From the NCBI RefSeq assembly GCF_900142015.1, contig NZ_FQZN01000025.1:28232-92231 (forward strand): a stretch of DNA of 64,000 nt. The letters run 5' to 3'. This document shows, piece after piece, positions 32,743-42,554 of this stretch. Source of the DNA: Bacteroides stercorirosoris (GTDB taxonomy: Bacteria > Bacteroidota > Bacteroidia > Bacteroidales > Bacteroidaceae). A program made the translations under genes and the position numbers. The notes beneath the pieces were generated by a model. The model saw nothing but the letters and a program-made list of their open reading frames with translations, searched no databases and was not told where the DNA came from. The stretch's first letter is position 1; the number at the start of each line of letters is the position of its first letter.

Positions 32743-33846
32743 TTATTTCCAATCACTAAATTCAAAGCTCAACTGTTCCCAAACGCCCTTCTCCTCTGTC
32801 TCCTCCCGCGGATTAGAAACAGAAAGACCTATCAGGCGGATAGGATGGTGTTCATAATCCACTTCTTTCAGCAATTGTTTCGCCAAGGGAAGAATCACAT
32901 CAAGAGTAGTTAATTCTTTGGCCTGCGTAATACTACGGGTTATCTGGTTGAAATCATGAAACTTGATTTTCAGCGTCAGTGTATTTCCTTTAAAGTCCTT
33001 ATGCTCCAGACGCCCAACCAGTTCCACCGCAGTATGATATAACTCGATGATAACCGATGAACGTTGCGAGATATCTTTCTCCAATGTATGTTCACAACCG
33101 ATAGATTTACGAATACGCACCGACTCCACCGGACGGAGGTCAATTCCTCTTGCACAATCATAATACGATGAACCGACTTTTCCGAACTCACGCAGTAACA
33201 TGGCTTGTGAACAGGCTCGCAACTGTTCTCCATTGTGAATCCCTAATGAGTGCATCTTCTTTGCCGTCACCGGACCTACGCCCCAGAAACTCTCGATGGG
33301 AAGACGGGCTATAAAATCCAGTGCCTGGTCAGGGTGGATGGTACACAGTCCATCCGGCTTGCGATAATCCGAAGCAATCTTTGCCAAAAACTTATTATAA
33401 GATATACCGGCGGATGCCACGAGATTAAGTTCTTTCCGTATCTTCTGTTTGATTTCCTTGGCAATGTCCACAGCCAATGGAATGCCGGATTTATTCTCTG
33501 TCACATCCAGGAAAGCCTCATCCAACGAAAGCGGCTCAATGATATCCGTATATTCATGGAAAATTTCATGTATCTGGCGGGAGACGTCTTTATACACCTC
33601 CATTCGTCCAGGCACAAAAATAAGTTGCGGACAAAGCCGTTTTGCTTTCGTAGATGGCATAGCCGAACGAACTCCAAAGCGACGCGCCTCATAACTGGCA
33701 GCCGCCACTACACCACGTTCTTCGGCATAACCCACGGCAACAGGTTTCCCACGCAACTCCGGATGGTCACGCTGCTCTACAGATGCGTAAAACGCATCCA
33801 TATCTATATGTATGATTTTTCGTTCAGTGTCTTCGCAACACATCAT
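32743..33846 (-). CDS. dinB: DNA polymerase IV (Y family)
   Basis: This is a 367-aa translesion polymerase. The palm motif IIHIDMDAFYASVEQRD, the YASYEARRFGVRSAMP-type fingers region (ASYEARRFGVRSAMPSTKA) and the catalytic SLDEAFLDVT are all intact. Helix-hairpin-helix elements (LPIESFWGVGPVTAKKM) and the C-terminal little-finger domain follow. The beta-clamp-binding end is QLSFEF. Two adjacent Met codons offer equivalent starts. No LexA-type box was recognised upstream. Confidence 0.96.
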   Translation of the reverse strand: MMCCEDTERKIIHIDMDAFYASVEQRDHPELRGKPVAVGYAEERGVVAAASYEARRFGVRSAMPSTKAKRLCPQLIFVPGRMEVYKDVSRQIHEIFHEYTDIIEPLSLDEAFLDVTENKSGIPLAVDIAKEIKQKIRKELNLVASAGISYNKFLAKIASDYRKPDGLCTIHPDQALDFIARLPIESFWGVGPVTAKKMHSLGIHNGEQLRACSQAMLLREFGKVGSSYYDCARGIDLRPVESVRIRKSIGCEHTLEKDISQRSSVIIELYHTAVELVGRLEHKDFKGNTLTLKIKFHDFNQITRSITQAKELTTLDVILPLAKQLLKEVDYEHHPIRLIGLSVSNPREETEEKGVWEQLSFEFSDWK

Positions 33847-33872
33847 GCATAATCAACTTTCCATTTTACGAT

Positions 33873-34229
33873 TCATTTCCTCACATAGTGGGGCATCTCT
33901 CCGGGTATCTCCATGGAAATCTCTACCAGGCCTCCCACCACACCATCCTGTTTCCATGCCGTCTGATAAATCATTTTCCTGACTCCGTTCTTCTCAATGG
34001 TATAAGCATTGACACCTCCCGTTTCAAGCAGTTCGCGTATCTTGTCCTGCGATTGCGGGTTATGACAATCAAATAGATTCTTGCCTATCAGATTGCCATG
34101 TTTGGTAAACGTGCAGCATGCTTTCTCATTCATATAAAGGATGACTCCTTCTGTGTCACATACGGTTACGGCACAGTTCATTTCATTAGCCCATTCGTAC
34201 ATAGTTTTTGTTATAAAGTTACGGTTCAT
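33873..34229 (-). CDS. Single-PAS-domain sensor protein
   Basis: From ATG 34229 (MNRNFITKTMYEWANEM) this 118-aa protein is one PAS domain: AVTVCDTEGVILYMNEKAC, then GNLIGKNLFDCHNPQS and a C-terminal beta-sheet MIYQTAWKQDGVVGGLVEISMEI. Cys and His residues in the LFDCHNP segment could bind a ligand. The longer frame to 34295 adds 22 unlikely residues. No output domain is attached, so it must act through a partner or by ligand binding. It lies 26 bp upstream of dinB and may be co-transcribed with it. Confidence 0.85.
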   Translation of the reverse strand: MNRNFITKTMYEWANEMNCAVTVCDTEGVILYMNEKACCTFTKHGNLIGKNLFDCHNPQSQDKIRELLETGGVNAYTIEKNGVRKMIYQTAWKQDGVVGGLVEISMEIPGEMPHYVRK

Positions 34230-34434
34230 ACCTTTTACTTTTATGCCCCCAAAGATAATGTTTTTCCCAATGACACTCTTATTGCCTGTCAACAAAATCT
34301 TTGAAAGACTGAAATCACTCGATTCTCTGATATTATACTGAACTTTACAGATATGCTCTTAATTAATATCAGTTCCTATAAATAAGTTAACGACTATTTT
34401 CTCTTACTCACAGGCAATATTTAAAATAAATCCC

Positions 34435-34442
34435 TAAATTTG
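34435..34442 (+). promoter_or_regulatory. -7 box of the DUF6377 regulator gene
   Basis: TAAATTTG, 28 bp upstream of the ATG at 34471, matches TAnnTTTG. Confidence 0.6.
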
Positions 34443-34470
34443 CAGTACTTTCTTAACCCGCATACCTATT

Positions 34471-36066
34471 ATGAAATACCTATTCAGCCTCTTGCTCCTA
34501 TGCCAGATTATTGGACTGTCCGCCAAAGAACGTGTGGATTCTATACTCTCTGTCCTTGATAGCGAGATAGAACACCGTGAAATCTACTACCAACAGAAAG
34601 AAAAGAAGTTAGAAGACATAAAACAGCAATTCCGATACATCAAGAATCAGCGGGAAAAGTATAATCTCTGCAACCGTCTGTTCAATGAATACATCACTTA
34701 TCAATACGATTCAGCTTACTCTTATGCTATACAAACGGAAGAAATATCACGCCAGTTAGTTGATAAGAACCTGTCGGCTGAGGCAGATTGTAACTTACTT
34801 TATTGCTATCTTTCCACCGGACTATTCAAAGAAGCATACGACATGATGAAATCTATTCATGTGGGAGATGTTACGGATTCTATCAAGTCCGATTACTATC
34901 AACTATGCATGAGATTATACTCCGACATGAGTAGTTACAATGAAGGAACGCCTTTCAATGCGGACTATAACCAGAAGATAACACTCTATTGCGATTCCGC
35001 CCTGCTCTATACTCCCGAGAATTCCTTCTATCACCAGAAGATAGAGGCTTTCAAATTCAGTGTGGGCGACAATGAGAAGAAAATACAGATGTACAAGCAA
35101 ATGCTAAATGATTACGACGTTTGTCCACATGAAAAAGCAATCATCTACTCCATGCTGGGACGTATGTACATAGGGATGGGAGATTTTGAACATGCCATTT
35201 ACTACATGGCACTATCAGCTATACAGGATATACGGTCGGCTACACGGGAAACGACGGCAAAGAAGGAACTGGCAAGTTATCTGTACGGAAAGGGAGACGT
35301 TCTGCGTGCCAGCAAATACATTCAGATTGCACTGGAAGAAACGAACTTCTACAATGCCCGACACCGTAAGATGGAAATAAACACTATACTCCCCATCATT
35401 GAAAAGCAGCGCCTGACAATGATAGAAGAGCGGAAAAGGGAAGTGACAATATCATTGGCAGTAATGAGCCTGCTGGTCATCTCACTTTTAGTCACCCTGT
35501 CCATCATTTATAAACAAATGAAAAAGCTGAGAACGGCCAAACAATCCATTCAGCAGCAATTCAATGAAATATCAGAAGTGAATGGAAAACTGCAAGAGTC
35601 CAACGAGATCAAGGATCAATATATCTTCCAATCTCTTTATGGTAAATCCGATTATCTGGACAAAGTAGAGAATCTGCTGAAAAAACAGGATCGTAAATTG
35701 AAAGCACGCCAATTCAATGATCTGCAAATCACGCATAAGGAGTTCGATATAAAGTCCGAACGGGAGAATATGTTCTCATCCTTCGACCAGACCTTCCTGA
35801 AGCTCTTCCCGAATTTCCTGACGGAATACAATAAATTCTTCCGCCCGGAAGACCAGGTGATTCTGGATGAGGCAGGCAACTTGCCACCAGAGTTGCGCAT
35901 CTTTGCCCTGATTCGTTTGGGAGTGACCGAGAACGAGCGGATTGCTAAGTTCCTCAACCTATCGATTAATACTATATATGTATATAAGGCACGAGTAAAA
36001 GGAAAAACAATTGTGCCGAAAGAAGAGTTCGAAGAATATATTATGCAAATAAAGAAAGGAATTTAG
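34471..36066 (+). CDS. DUF6377 membrane-bound PUL regulator
   Basis: This is a 531-aa protein of the Bacteroidetes DUF6377 type. It has a signal peptide or first helix (MKYLFSLLLLCQIIGLSA), a periplasmic TPR-like helical region (about 20-310), one membrane helix (about 325-345, ISLAVMSLLVISLLVTLSII), a coiled coil (345-385), and a C-terminal part ending in a LuxR-like HTH (LIRLGVTENERIAKFLNLSINTIYVYKARVKGK). Proteins of this kind lie beside SusC/SusD pairs and are thought to activate them after sensing a glycan signal. It directly precedes the SusC gene and is separated from it by a terminator. Confidence 0.88.
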   Translation: MKYLFSLLLLCQIIGLSAKERVDSILSVLDSEIEHREIYYQQKEKKLEDIKQQFRYIKNQREKYNLCNRLFNEYITYQYDSAYSYAIQTEEISRQLVDKNLSAEADCNLLYCYLSTGLFKEAYDMMKSIHVGDVTDSIKSDYYQLCMRLYSDMSSYNEGTPFNADYNQKITLYCDSALLYTPENSFYHQKIEAFKFSVGDNEKKIQMYKQMLNDYDVCPHEKAIIYSMLGRMYIGMGDFEHAIYYMALSAIQDIRSATRETTAKKELASYLYGKGDVLRASKYIQIALEETNFYNARHRKMEINTILPIIEKQRLTMIEERKREVTISLAVMSLLVISLLVTLSIIYKQMKKLRTAKQSIQQQFNEISEVNGKLQESNEIKDQYIFQSLYGKSDYLDKVENLLKKQDRKLKARQFNDLQITHKEFDIKSERENMFSSFDQTFLKLFPNFLTEYNKFFRPEDQVILDEAGNLPPELRIFALIRLGVTENERIAKFLNLSINTIYVYKARVKGKTIVPKEEFEEYIMQIKKGI

Positions 36067-36116
36067 CCACGCAATATCTCTAAAAAGGCTCTAAAACAGA
36101 CCTTAATTTTCCGTTG

Positions 36117-36164
36117 AAAGGAGGAATGCATTGATTTGAATATCAAAGCATTTCTCCTTTTATC
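36117..36164 (+). terminator. Intrinsic terminator after the DUF6377 gene
   Basis: AAAGGAGGAATGC (36117-36129) pairs with GCATTTCTCCTTT (36148-36160), one G-U included, and TTGAT/ATCAA extend the stem inward; TTTTATC follows. Confidence 0.8.
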
Positions 36165-36210
36165 ATTCTATATCCCGTCTTCATTGCTTTTTTCTCCCGC
36201 CTATCCGAAA

Positions 36211-36218
36211 TACATTTG
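36211..36218 (+). promoter_or_regulatory. -7 box of the SusC operon
   Basis: TACATTTG, 51 bp upstream of the SusC ATG at 36270, matches TAnnTTTG. The -33 position reads TTTT, a weak match that fits a promoter needing an activator. Confidence 0.6.
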
Positions 36219-36269
36219 TCCCAAGGAAAAAATTCATTGAACCTATTAACTCATTTAAATCATTGTACC

Positions 36270-39200
36270 ATGAAAAAGAAAACTAAGATTTATCCTTGGA
36301 AAATGTACTTTCATGTACTCCTTGGAATGTTCTTCCTGCTCCCTGCATTACTGAATGCCCAAAACACAACCATCAAAGTATCGGGAATAGTGACGGACAC
36401 CAACAATGAGCCTCTGATCGGTGTATCTGTTGCAGAAAAAGGAACCACCAACGGAGCCATAACCGATGTCGACGGTAAATATTCGCTGACCGTCCGCCCC
36501 ACAAGTACCCTACGCTTCTCCTTCATCAGCTACAAAACGCAGGAAGTGAAAGTAGACGGGCGTAAGACTATCAATATTCGTATGGAAGACGATGTGCAAG
36601 CTCTGAACGAAGTAGTCGTTATCGGATACGGAACGCTGGATAAGAAAGAACTTACCTCTGCCGTATCACACATCTCCAGCAAGGACTTTCTCCATATCAG
36701 CAGTCTGGACCCTTCCATGATGATACAGGGAAAAGTGGCCGGTGTATCCGTAACCAACACAGCTGCCGCCGACCCTAACAACCAGGCAAGTATCCAGATT
36801 CGCGGCATTTCCTCACGTGCTGCCGGATTGGGTCCGCTGATCGTAATCGACGGCATTCCCGGTGGTAACCTGACGAATATCAATCCCAACGATATCGCCT
36901 CCATGGATATTCTAAAAGACGGTGCAGCCTCCGCCATCTACGGTACACGGGGTAGCAACGGCGTAATCGTCATCACCACCAAGAAGGGATCACGCGACGG
37001 TAAATTCCATGCCACCTATAATGGTATGCTGACCGCCAGTATTCCTCTGCATGAACTCGACCAACTGACTGCCGAAGAGTTCCGCGAATACCGCGTTCCC
37101 AACAATCCGACCAGTGACCTGGGTGGAGCTACCAACTGGATTGACGAGATTACCCGCACCGGTTTCACCCATCAGCACACCGTCACATTGTCCGGCGGTA
37201 CCAGCCAAAGTAATTACCGTGTCAGTGTGGATTACCGCAATGCGACCGGTATCGATATACGTTCCAGTCGCGAAGAGTATGGTGCACGCGCCTCTATCAA
37301 CCATACTACTAAAAACGGACTGTTAGATTTCTCCATAAATATCGCACCGCGTATCGCTTACCGTGAAAATTCCTCCTGGGATGCCTTCAAGATAGCTATG
37401 GATGCCAACCCCACTACCCCACTGTTTGATCCGGAAAACCCGAATCTTTACTCTGACTTCACCGGACAGGAAGCCTTATGGAATCCTGTAGAAGAACTGA
37501 AACTGGAACAAAACGGTGGTGAAACCAAACTATTGGATTGGGATGCCACCGTAAAGCTAAACTTACTTCCCCTACTCGCCAAAGAGGGTCATTCCATTCA
37601 TTCCCTCAGTACGCAACTGACTTTTGCCGACCAGCAATCGGATAATTTCGACTACTGGTTCCGTCCTTCCACAAGCCGCCTGGCAATGAAGAACGACTAT
37701 AAAGGAGAAGCCAGCCGCACTTACAGCAAATACCGCCAGCATAGTCTTGAATGGTTGGGCAACTACGCTATGGAATTGAAGGGACACCGTGCCCGCGCCA
37801 TGGTAGGCTACTCGTATCAATACTTCCAGAATTCAGGTCTGAATGCCGCCAATAAGGATTTCTCTTCCGACGGACTTCTGTACAACAACCTCGGTTCCGG
37901 TGAATGGGCCAAGGAAGAAGGACGCAACGAAATGGGCACCAACAAAAGCGACTCCAAACTGATTGCGTTCTTCGGCCGTCTGAGTTATGACTACAAGAAC
38001 CGCTACCTGATGACCGCTTCTCTGAGATACGAAGGTTCCTCCCGTTTCGGAGATGACAATAAATGGGGTTACTTCCCCGCCGTATCTGCCGGCTGGCGTA
38101 TCAGTGAAGAGGCTTTCATGAAAGATATCACATGGATCGATGACCTGAAAATACGTGGTGACTACGGTGTAACCGGTAATCAGGATTTCGGCAATTACCT
38201 GTCCTTGTCTACCATGAGTAGTTTCGGCAGTTACTACTACAACGGCCAATATTTCACCGTATGGGGTGCAGGTAAGAATCCTAATCCGGGACTGAAGTGG
38301 GAAAAAGGTAAAAACTGGAACATCGGCGTGGACTTCAGCCTGTTCAAAGGAATATTGAGCGGTTCGGTCAATTACTACAACCGTAAGCAACAAGATTTGC
38401 TGGGCGACTACAATGTACCCGTTCCTCCCTACTTGTTCTCTACCACTTTTGTCAATGTAGGTACCATGCGCAACACCGGTATCGAAGTCGACCTGAATAT
38501 CCAGGCTGTGAAGATGAAAGATTTCACCTATACCGTCAATCTGGTAGGCGCCACCAATGAGAACAAGTTCCTCAAGTTCTCCAACAACGAGTTCACCGGA
38601 CAGAATTATTACGACCTGGCGAATATGGAAAGTCCGAATCAGCCGGGCAAGTTGCAACGCATAGAAGAAGGACAACGCCTGGGTAATTATTACACCTGGA
38701 AGTATGCCGGTATCGATGCCGATGGCGACTGGGTAGTATGGAACAAAGACAATACGGAGATGATTAAAATATCCGATGCCAAAGAAGAAGACAAGCGGGT
38801 AACCGGTAACGGACTTCCCAAATTCACAGCTTCCATGACCAATACCTTGACGTATAAGAACTGGGGATTAACCATCTTCCTTCGCGGTGCTTTCGGCTTC
38901 GACCTCTTCAATGTACACGACTTCTACTGGGGCATTCCCAGTATGCAAAGCAATGTGCTGAAAAAGGCATATACCAAGAACGCGGCCATTAAGAAAGGTA
39001 AGAATGTGCTGACCGACTATTTCATAGAACGCGGCGACTATGTGAAGCTCGATATGGTAACCCTGAGCTACACTTTCCCGATCAACAACAAGTGGCTGGA
39101 CAGTGCCCGCCTCTACGTCACCGGAAAGAATCTTGCTACCATTACAGGTTTCAATGGCGTAGATCCTTCGACTTACCAGACCAACGGATTGACTCCGGGT

Positions 39201-39284
39201 GTGAACCTGAACGGTACGGAAGGTACCCGCCGGTACTATCCTTCCACTACACAGGTCATGTTCGGTGTCCAATTAGACTTCTAA
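36270..39284 (+). CDS. SusC-type TonB-dependent glycan importer
   Basis: This is a 1004-aa outer-membrane transporter. From ATG 36270 (MKKKTKIYPWKM) it has a signal peptide, a carboxypeptidase-regulatory-like domain (VSGIVTDTNNEPLIGVSVAEKGT), the SusC/RagA plug with NEVVVIGYG and DILKDGAASAIYGTRGSNGVI, and a large barrel ending in QVMFGVQLDF. The upstream ATG at 36216 is unlikely because it overlaps the -7 box. It forms the outer-membrane complex with the SusD-like lipoprotein encoded 28 bp downstream and imports the oligosaccharides that the locus acts on. Confidence 0.97.
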   Translation: MKKKTKIYPWKMYFHVLLGMFFLLPALLNAQNTTIKVSGIVTDTNNEPLIGVSVAEKGTTNGAITDVDGKYSLTVRPTSTLRFSFISYKTQEVKVDGRKTINIRMEDDVQALNEVVVIGYGTLDKKELTSAVSHISSKDFLHISSLDPSMMIQGKVAGVSVTNTAAADPNNQASIQIRGISSRAAGLGPLIVIDGIPGGNLTNINPNDIASMDILKDGAASAIYGTRGSNGVIVITTKKGSRDGKFHATYNGMLTASIPLHELDQLTAEEFREYRVPNNPTSDLGGATNWIDEITRTGFTHQHTVTLSGGTSQSNYRVSVDYRNATGIDIRSSREEYGARASINHTTKNGLLDFSINIAPRIAYRENSSWDAFKIAMDANPTTPLFDPENPNLYSDFTGQEALWNPVEELKLEQNGGETKLLDWDATVKLNLLPLLAKEGHSIHSLSTQLTFADQQSDNFDYWFRPSTSRLAMKNDYKGEASRTYSKYRQHSLEWLGNYAMELKGHRARAMVGYSYQYFQNSGLNAANKDFSSDGLLYNNLGSGEWAKEEGRNEMGTNKSDSKLIAFFGRLSYDYKNRYLMTASLRYEGSSRFGDDNKWGYFPAVSAGWRISEEAFMKDITWIDDLKIRGDYGVTGNQDFGNYLSLSTMSSFGSYYYNGQYFTVWGAGKNPNPGLKWEKGKNWNIGVDFSLFKGILSGSVNYYNRKQQDLLGDYNVPVPPYLFSTTFVNVGTMRNTGIEVDLNIQAVKMKDFTYTVNLVGATNENKFLKFSNNEFTGQNYYDLANMESPNQPGKLQRIEEGQRLGNYYTWKYAGIDADGDWVVWNKDNTEMIKISDAKEEDKRVTGNGLPKFTASMTNTLTYKNWGLTIFLRGAFGFDLFNVHDFYWGIPSMQSNVLKKAYTKNAAIKKGKNVLTDYFIERGDYVKLDMVTLSYTFPINNKWLDSARLYVTGKNLATITGFNGVDPSTYQTNGLTPGVNLNGTEGTRRYYPSTTQVMFGVQLDF

Positions 39285-39312
39285 ATGTATAACCTTAAAA
39301 AACAATAGAAAT

Positions 39313-41043
39313 ATGAAACTCAAGAATATATTAACCGGTTCGCTGGCAGGAGTATTGCTTCTCGGCTCCCTCAGCGCATGCACCGACCTTACGGAAACGG
39401 TATACGACCAAATCATGTCTACCAACTATTACAATACAAAGGATGATATTATCAAAGCCACATTCCGCCCCTTCGAACATGGATTCTACAGCATCGGGCC
39501 GCGCCAGGTGTTGCAAGAGTGTTGTGCCGATCAACTGGGTACCTGGGCACGCGATGGCTGGTGGTATGACAATGCCAAATGGCAATACTTGCACTACCAT
39601 ACCTGGGCTGCCGACAATGAATCCATCAAAAGTGAATGGGAAAACTGTTTCACCGGAATCATGCAGGCCAATTCCGTCATAGATGACCTGCAAAAGCTGG
39701 ACCCTGCCAAATTCAACATGTCACAGGCGGAGATGGATAACTTCATCGCACAGAACAAAGCATTACGCGCATGGTTCTACATCCGTCTGCTGGATGCTTT
39801 CCGCAATGTACCGCTAGCGGTCAGCCTGGACCAGAGCAAGAACTCCGTCGGGCAAGTGACACCGCAGGAACTGTTCAACTTTATCGAAACGGAACTGAAA
39901 ACATCTATCGAAGCACTACCAGCCAAGAATGGTAATGCCGGCAACGGGATAGCACAAGGACAATGGACCAAAGCCGGTGCAGCCGCATTGTTAGTGCGCC
40001 TCTATCTGAACGCGGAGAAATGGATCGGAACTTCTAAATATACGGAATGCGCCACATATGCCCAAAACATTCTGGACGGCGACTATGGCTTCTACGAACT
40101 GGGAAAGACCTGGGACGAAGTATTCGACTGGACAAACGACCGATGCAACGAAACCATCTTTGCTTTCCCGTCGTCCTACGGGCGTAGTTACTGGCACTAT
40201 TCGGGCGATACATACTGGTGGGCCGTCCCTGTCAATGCACGTTTCTACTTCGGCGCTTTCAAGCAAGGAGACTTCAATACCAAATATGCCTTGCAACCCA
40301 GTCTCGACCTGAATAATAATGAATACAACTTCAAACTCGGCAAGTTTGTCAGCAAATTCAAGAAATATCCGAAAGATTATCGCCTGACCATGTACCGGAA
40401 TCTGGGCAACAGTACCCGTGAAGGTATGTTCCTTTATGGCTACCTGCCCTACACAGCCGATGACGGCACCCAAAAGAAAGTGACTTCCCCCGTAGGAGGA
40501 TATGAAATCTACATCCGCGACCAGGTAGGAGTATTTCACGAACTCGCTCCGGATCAACTTCCCGCCGACCGCACTTCAAACATGAATACCGGCGACCATA
40601 ACTCCGGATGGCATTTTGTGAAGTATCCCATCTACAGCGACGAAGACGCAGGGAAGCGCGAAGCCGATTACAATGAAATTCGTCTGGCGGAAATCTACTA
40701 CTCATTGGCGGAATGTAAGTTCAAAGCAAACGATGTGGACGGAGCTGCCCGGCTGCTGAATACGGTACGTAAACGTAACTATCCGCAAGATACATGGGCA
40801 GAATACCTGTACAAGCCCGAAGGTGCAGTAACCCTGACGCAAGATGAGCTTTACGATGAATGGGGACGTGAATTCCTTGCCGAAGGACGCCGCCGGGCCG
40901 ATCTTATCCGCTGGGGATTGTACTGTACGGAAGAATGGTGGGACAAGAAACCCGATGCAGATTCACACTGGGATATCTTCCCTATCCCACGGGATATGAT
41001 GGGAGCGGATCATACACTTGAGCAGAACCCGGGTTACAATTAG
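39313..41043 (+). CDS. SusD-type surface glycan-binding lipoprotein
   Basis: This is a 576-aa lipoprotein (lipobox SLSAC, Cys near residue 23). The N-terminal SusD_RagB TPR region (LRAWFYIRLLDAFRNVPLAV; NGIAQGQWTKAGAAALLVRLYLNAEKW) and the C-terminal EWGREFLAEGRRRADLIRWG and FPIPRDMM signatures are intact. It forms the lid of the SusC transporter and binds the incoming glycan. Its stop is followed by an array of six 22-bp repeats before the next gene. Confidence 0.97.
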   Translation: MKLKNILTGSLAGVLLLGSLSACTDLTETVYDQIMSTNYYNTKDDIIKATFRPFEHGFYSIGPRQVLQECCADQLGTWARDGWWYDNAKWQYLHYHTWAADNESIKSEWENCFTGIMQANSVIDDLQKLDPAKFNMSQAEMDNFIAQNKALRAWFYIRLLDAFRNVPLAVSLDQSKNSVGQVTPQELFNFIETELKTSIEALPAKNGNAGNGIAQGQWTKAGAAALLVRLYLNAEKWIGTSKYTECATYAQNILDGDYGFYELGKTWDEVFDWTNDRCNETIFAFPSSYGRSYWHYSGDTYWWAVPVNARFYFGAFKQGDFNTKYALQPSLDLNNNEYNFKLGKFVSKFKKYPKDYRLTMYRNLGNSTREGMFLYGYLPYTADDGTQKKVTSPVGGYEIYIRDQVGVFHELAPDQLPADRTSNMNTGDHNSGWHFVKYPIYSDEDAGKREADYNEIRLAEIYYSLAECKFKANDVDGAARLLNTVRKRNYPQDTWAEYLYKPEGAVTLTQDELYDEWGREFLAEGRRRADLIRWGLYCTEEWWDKKPDADSHWDIFPIPRDMMGADHTLEQNPGYN

Positions 41044-41077
41044 AATGAGCATGCCTCAGTATATGACTCGGCATAGA

Positions 41078-41209
41078 ATCAATGCCAATGATTCCTACAA
41101 TCAATGCCAATGATTCCCACAATCAATGCCAATGATTCCTACCATCAATACGGATGATGACTACCATCAATACGGATGATGACCACCATCAATACGGATG
41201 ATGATATGA
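41078..41209. repeat. Six 22-bp tandem units after the SusD gene
   Basis: Units start at 41078, 41100, 41122, 41144, 41166 and 41188. The first three share ATCAATGCCAATGATTCC and the last three ATCAATACGGATGATGA, so two sub-families are joined. Both keep ATCA and TGAT at positions 1-4 and 12-15 of the unit, a short dyad. The array lies 34 bp after the SusD stop and 95 bp before the SusE/F-like start. No frame through it is plausible. Confidence 0.9.
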
Positions 41210-41303
41210 CAACCCATAGGAACAGTATAGTTTAGTTACGCTGTTTCCCGTGCAAAGTCTATCACCGAAGTTATTTAATCACATAACAAATAATAAGATT
41301 ATC

Positions 41304-42545
41304 ATGAAGAAAGTAATAAATAAACTCATTTTCATCTTCCTCCTCCTCCCCCTACTGACCGGATGTGAGAAAGATAAAGAAATCGTCGTAGTGGAACCCG
41401 TAGAGAACTACACACAATTGTACGGGCTCGGCACCATCTTCAGTTGGGATTCCAACGCTCCCACCGAACTGAAGCTGACTGAACCGAATACATTCACCAT
41501 AGATAAAGTTATCAAATACTCCGAAGAGAACAAGCAATTCAAGTTCATCCTTGAAAAAGGCGATTGGGACAAAGTACGTTACCTGGTACCCACCTCGACA
41601 GATGACGGCACCGCCGTAAAAGTCATCACTCCCGGAGAATACGACATGCTGATATGTTCTGAAATGACAGGCGACCTGCGCGACCACTTCTGGGGAATAC
41701 CCGAAGGAAGCGACGGTACCTACCGGATTACAGTGAACGTAAAGAAACTGAAACTAACCCTCGAAAAAATCAGTGACGAAACCGAAGAGCCGGAACCGGA
41801 GATAAAGACGATTTATGGCTTGGGAAGTGCTTTCGGATGGGATTCGGGCAGTGCAACCGGATTAGTACCCGACCCACTGTATGCCAATGTATATAAGGCA
41901 GAAGTAAACCTGGTTTATAGTGAAGAAAACAAACAATTCAAGTTCATCCTTGAAAAGGGAGACTGGGATAAAGTCAATTATCTGGTGCCCGAAAGCGTGG
42001 ATTACAACGGAAATGTCAAGATTGTAACACCCGGCGAATACCCCATGTTTAAATGTTCAGAAATGGAAGGCAACCTGCGCGACCACTTCTGGGGCATCCC
42101 CGAAGGAGCGGACGGGAAGTATATACTAACCGTAAACACCGAAACCATGATTCTGAAAGTTGAAAAGGTTGTAAAAACCATCTACGGCTTGGGTACCGCT
42201 TTCGGCTGGGATTCGGGTAATCCGACCGGACTTATACCTTCCCCGGATGAAGAGGATATCTATACGGCGGAAGTCGACTTGAATTACAGTGACGAAAACA
42301 AGCAGTTCAAATTCTGCCTCGAAAAGGGAGACTGGGATAAAGTCAATTATCTGGTGCCCGAAAGCGTGGATTACAACGAAAATGTCAAGATTGTGACACC
42401 CGGCGAATACCCCATGTTTAAATGTTCAGAAATGGAAGGCAACCTGCGCGACCACTTCTGGGGCATCCCCGAAGGAAGCGACGGAAAGTACAAACTGACA
42501 GTCAATACGAAGACCCTGAAACTCAAAGTTGAAAAAATCAATTAA
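41304..42545 (+). CDS. SusE/SusF-like surface lipoprotein with three glycan-binding repeats
   Basis: This is a 413-aa lipoprotein from ATG 41304 (lipobox LLTGC, Cys21). It consists of three tandem domains of about 120 residues, each starting YGLG(T/S)xFxWDS and containing NKQFKFxLEKGDWDK and LRDHFWGIPEG. These are like the starch-binding domains of SusE and SusF, with conserved Trp for stacking on sugars. Domains 2 and 3 are almost identical at DNA level (see separate entry). It should hold alpha-linked glucan-like substrate at the cell surface for the co-encoded GH27 and GH97 enzymes. Confidence 0.9.
   Translation: MKKVINKLIFIFLLLPLLTGCEKDKEIVVVEPVENYTQLYGLGTIFSWDSNAPTELKLTEPNTFTIDKVIKYSEENKQFKFILEKGDWDKVRYLVPTSTDDGTAVKVITPGEYDMLICSEMTGDLRDHFWGIPEGSDGTYRITVNVKKLKLTLEKISDETEEPEPEIKTIYGLGSAFGWDSGSATGLVPDPLYANVYKAEVNLVYSEENKQFKFILEKGDWDKVNYLVPESVDYNGNVKIVTPGEYPMFKCSEMEGNLRDHFWGIPEGADGKYILTVNTETMILKVEKVVKTIYGLGTAFGWDSGNPTGLIPSPDEEDIYTAEVDLNYSDENKQFKFCLEKGDWDKVNYLVPESVDYNENVKIVTPGEYPMFKCSEMEGNLRDHFWGIPEGSDGKYKLTVNTKTLKLKVEKIN
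41952..42476 (+). repeat. 156-bp near-identical internal duplication
   Basis: 41952-42107 and 42321-42476 are identical except for two bases (G/A in AACGGAAATG and A/G in GTAACACC), offset by 369 bp. They encode the cores of domains 2 and 3 of the SusE/F-like protein. Domain 1 is clearly more diverged, so the 2-3 pair is a recent duplication or is being homogenised by gene conversion. Confidence 0.9.
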
Positions 42546-42554
42546 CCTCAAAAC

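Noticed and set aside
37833..38675. 280-aa frame antisense to SusC
   Set aside because: Codon-use shadow of a long GC-balanced gene; the SusC frame is certain.
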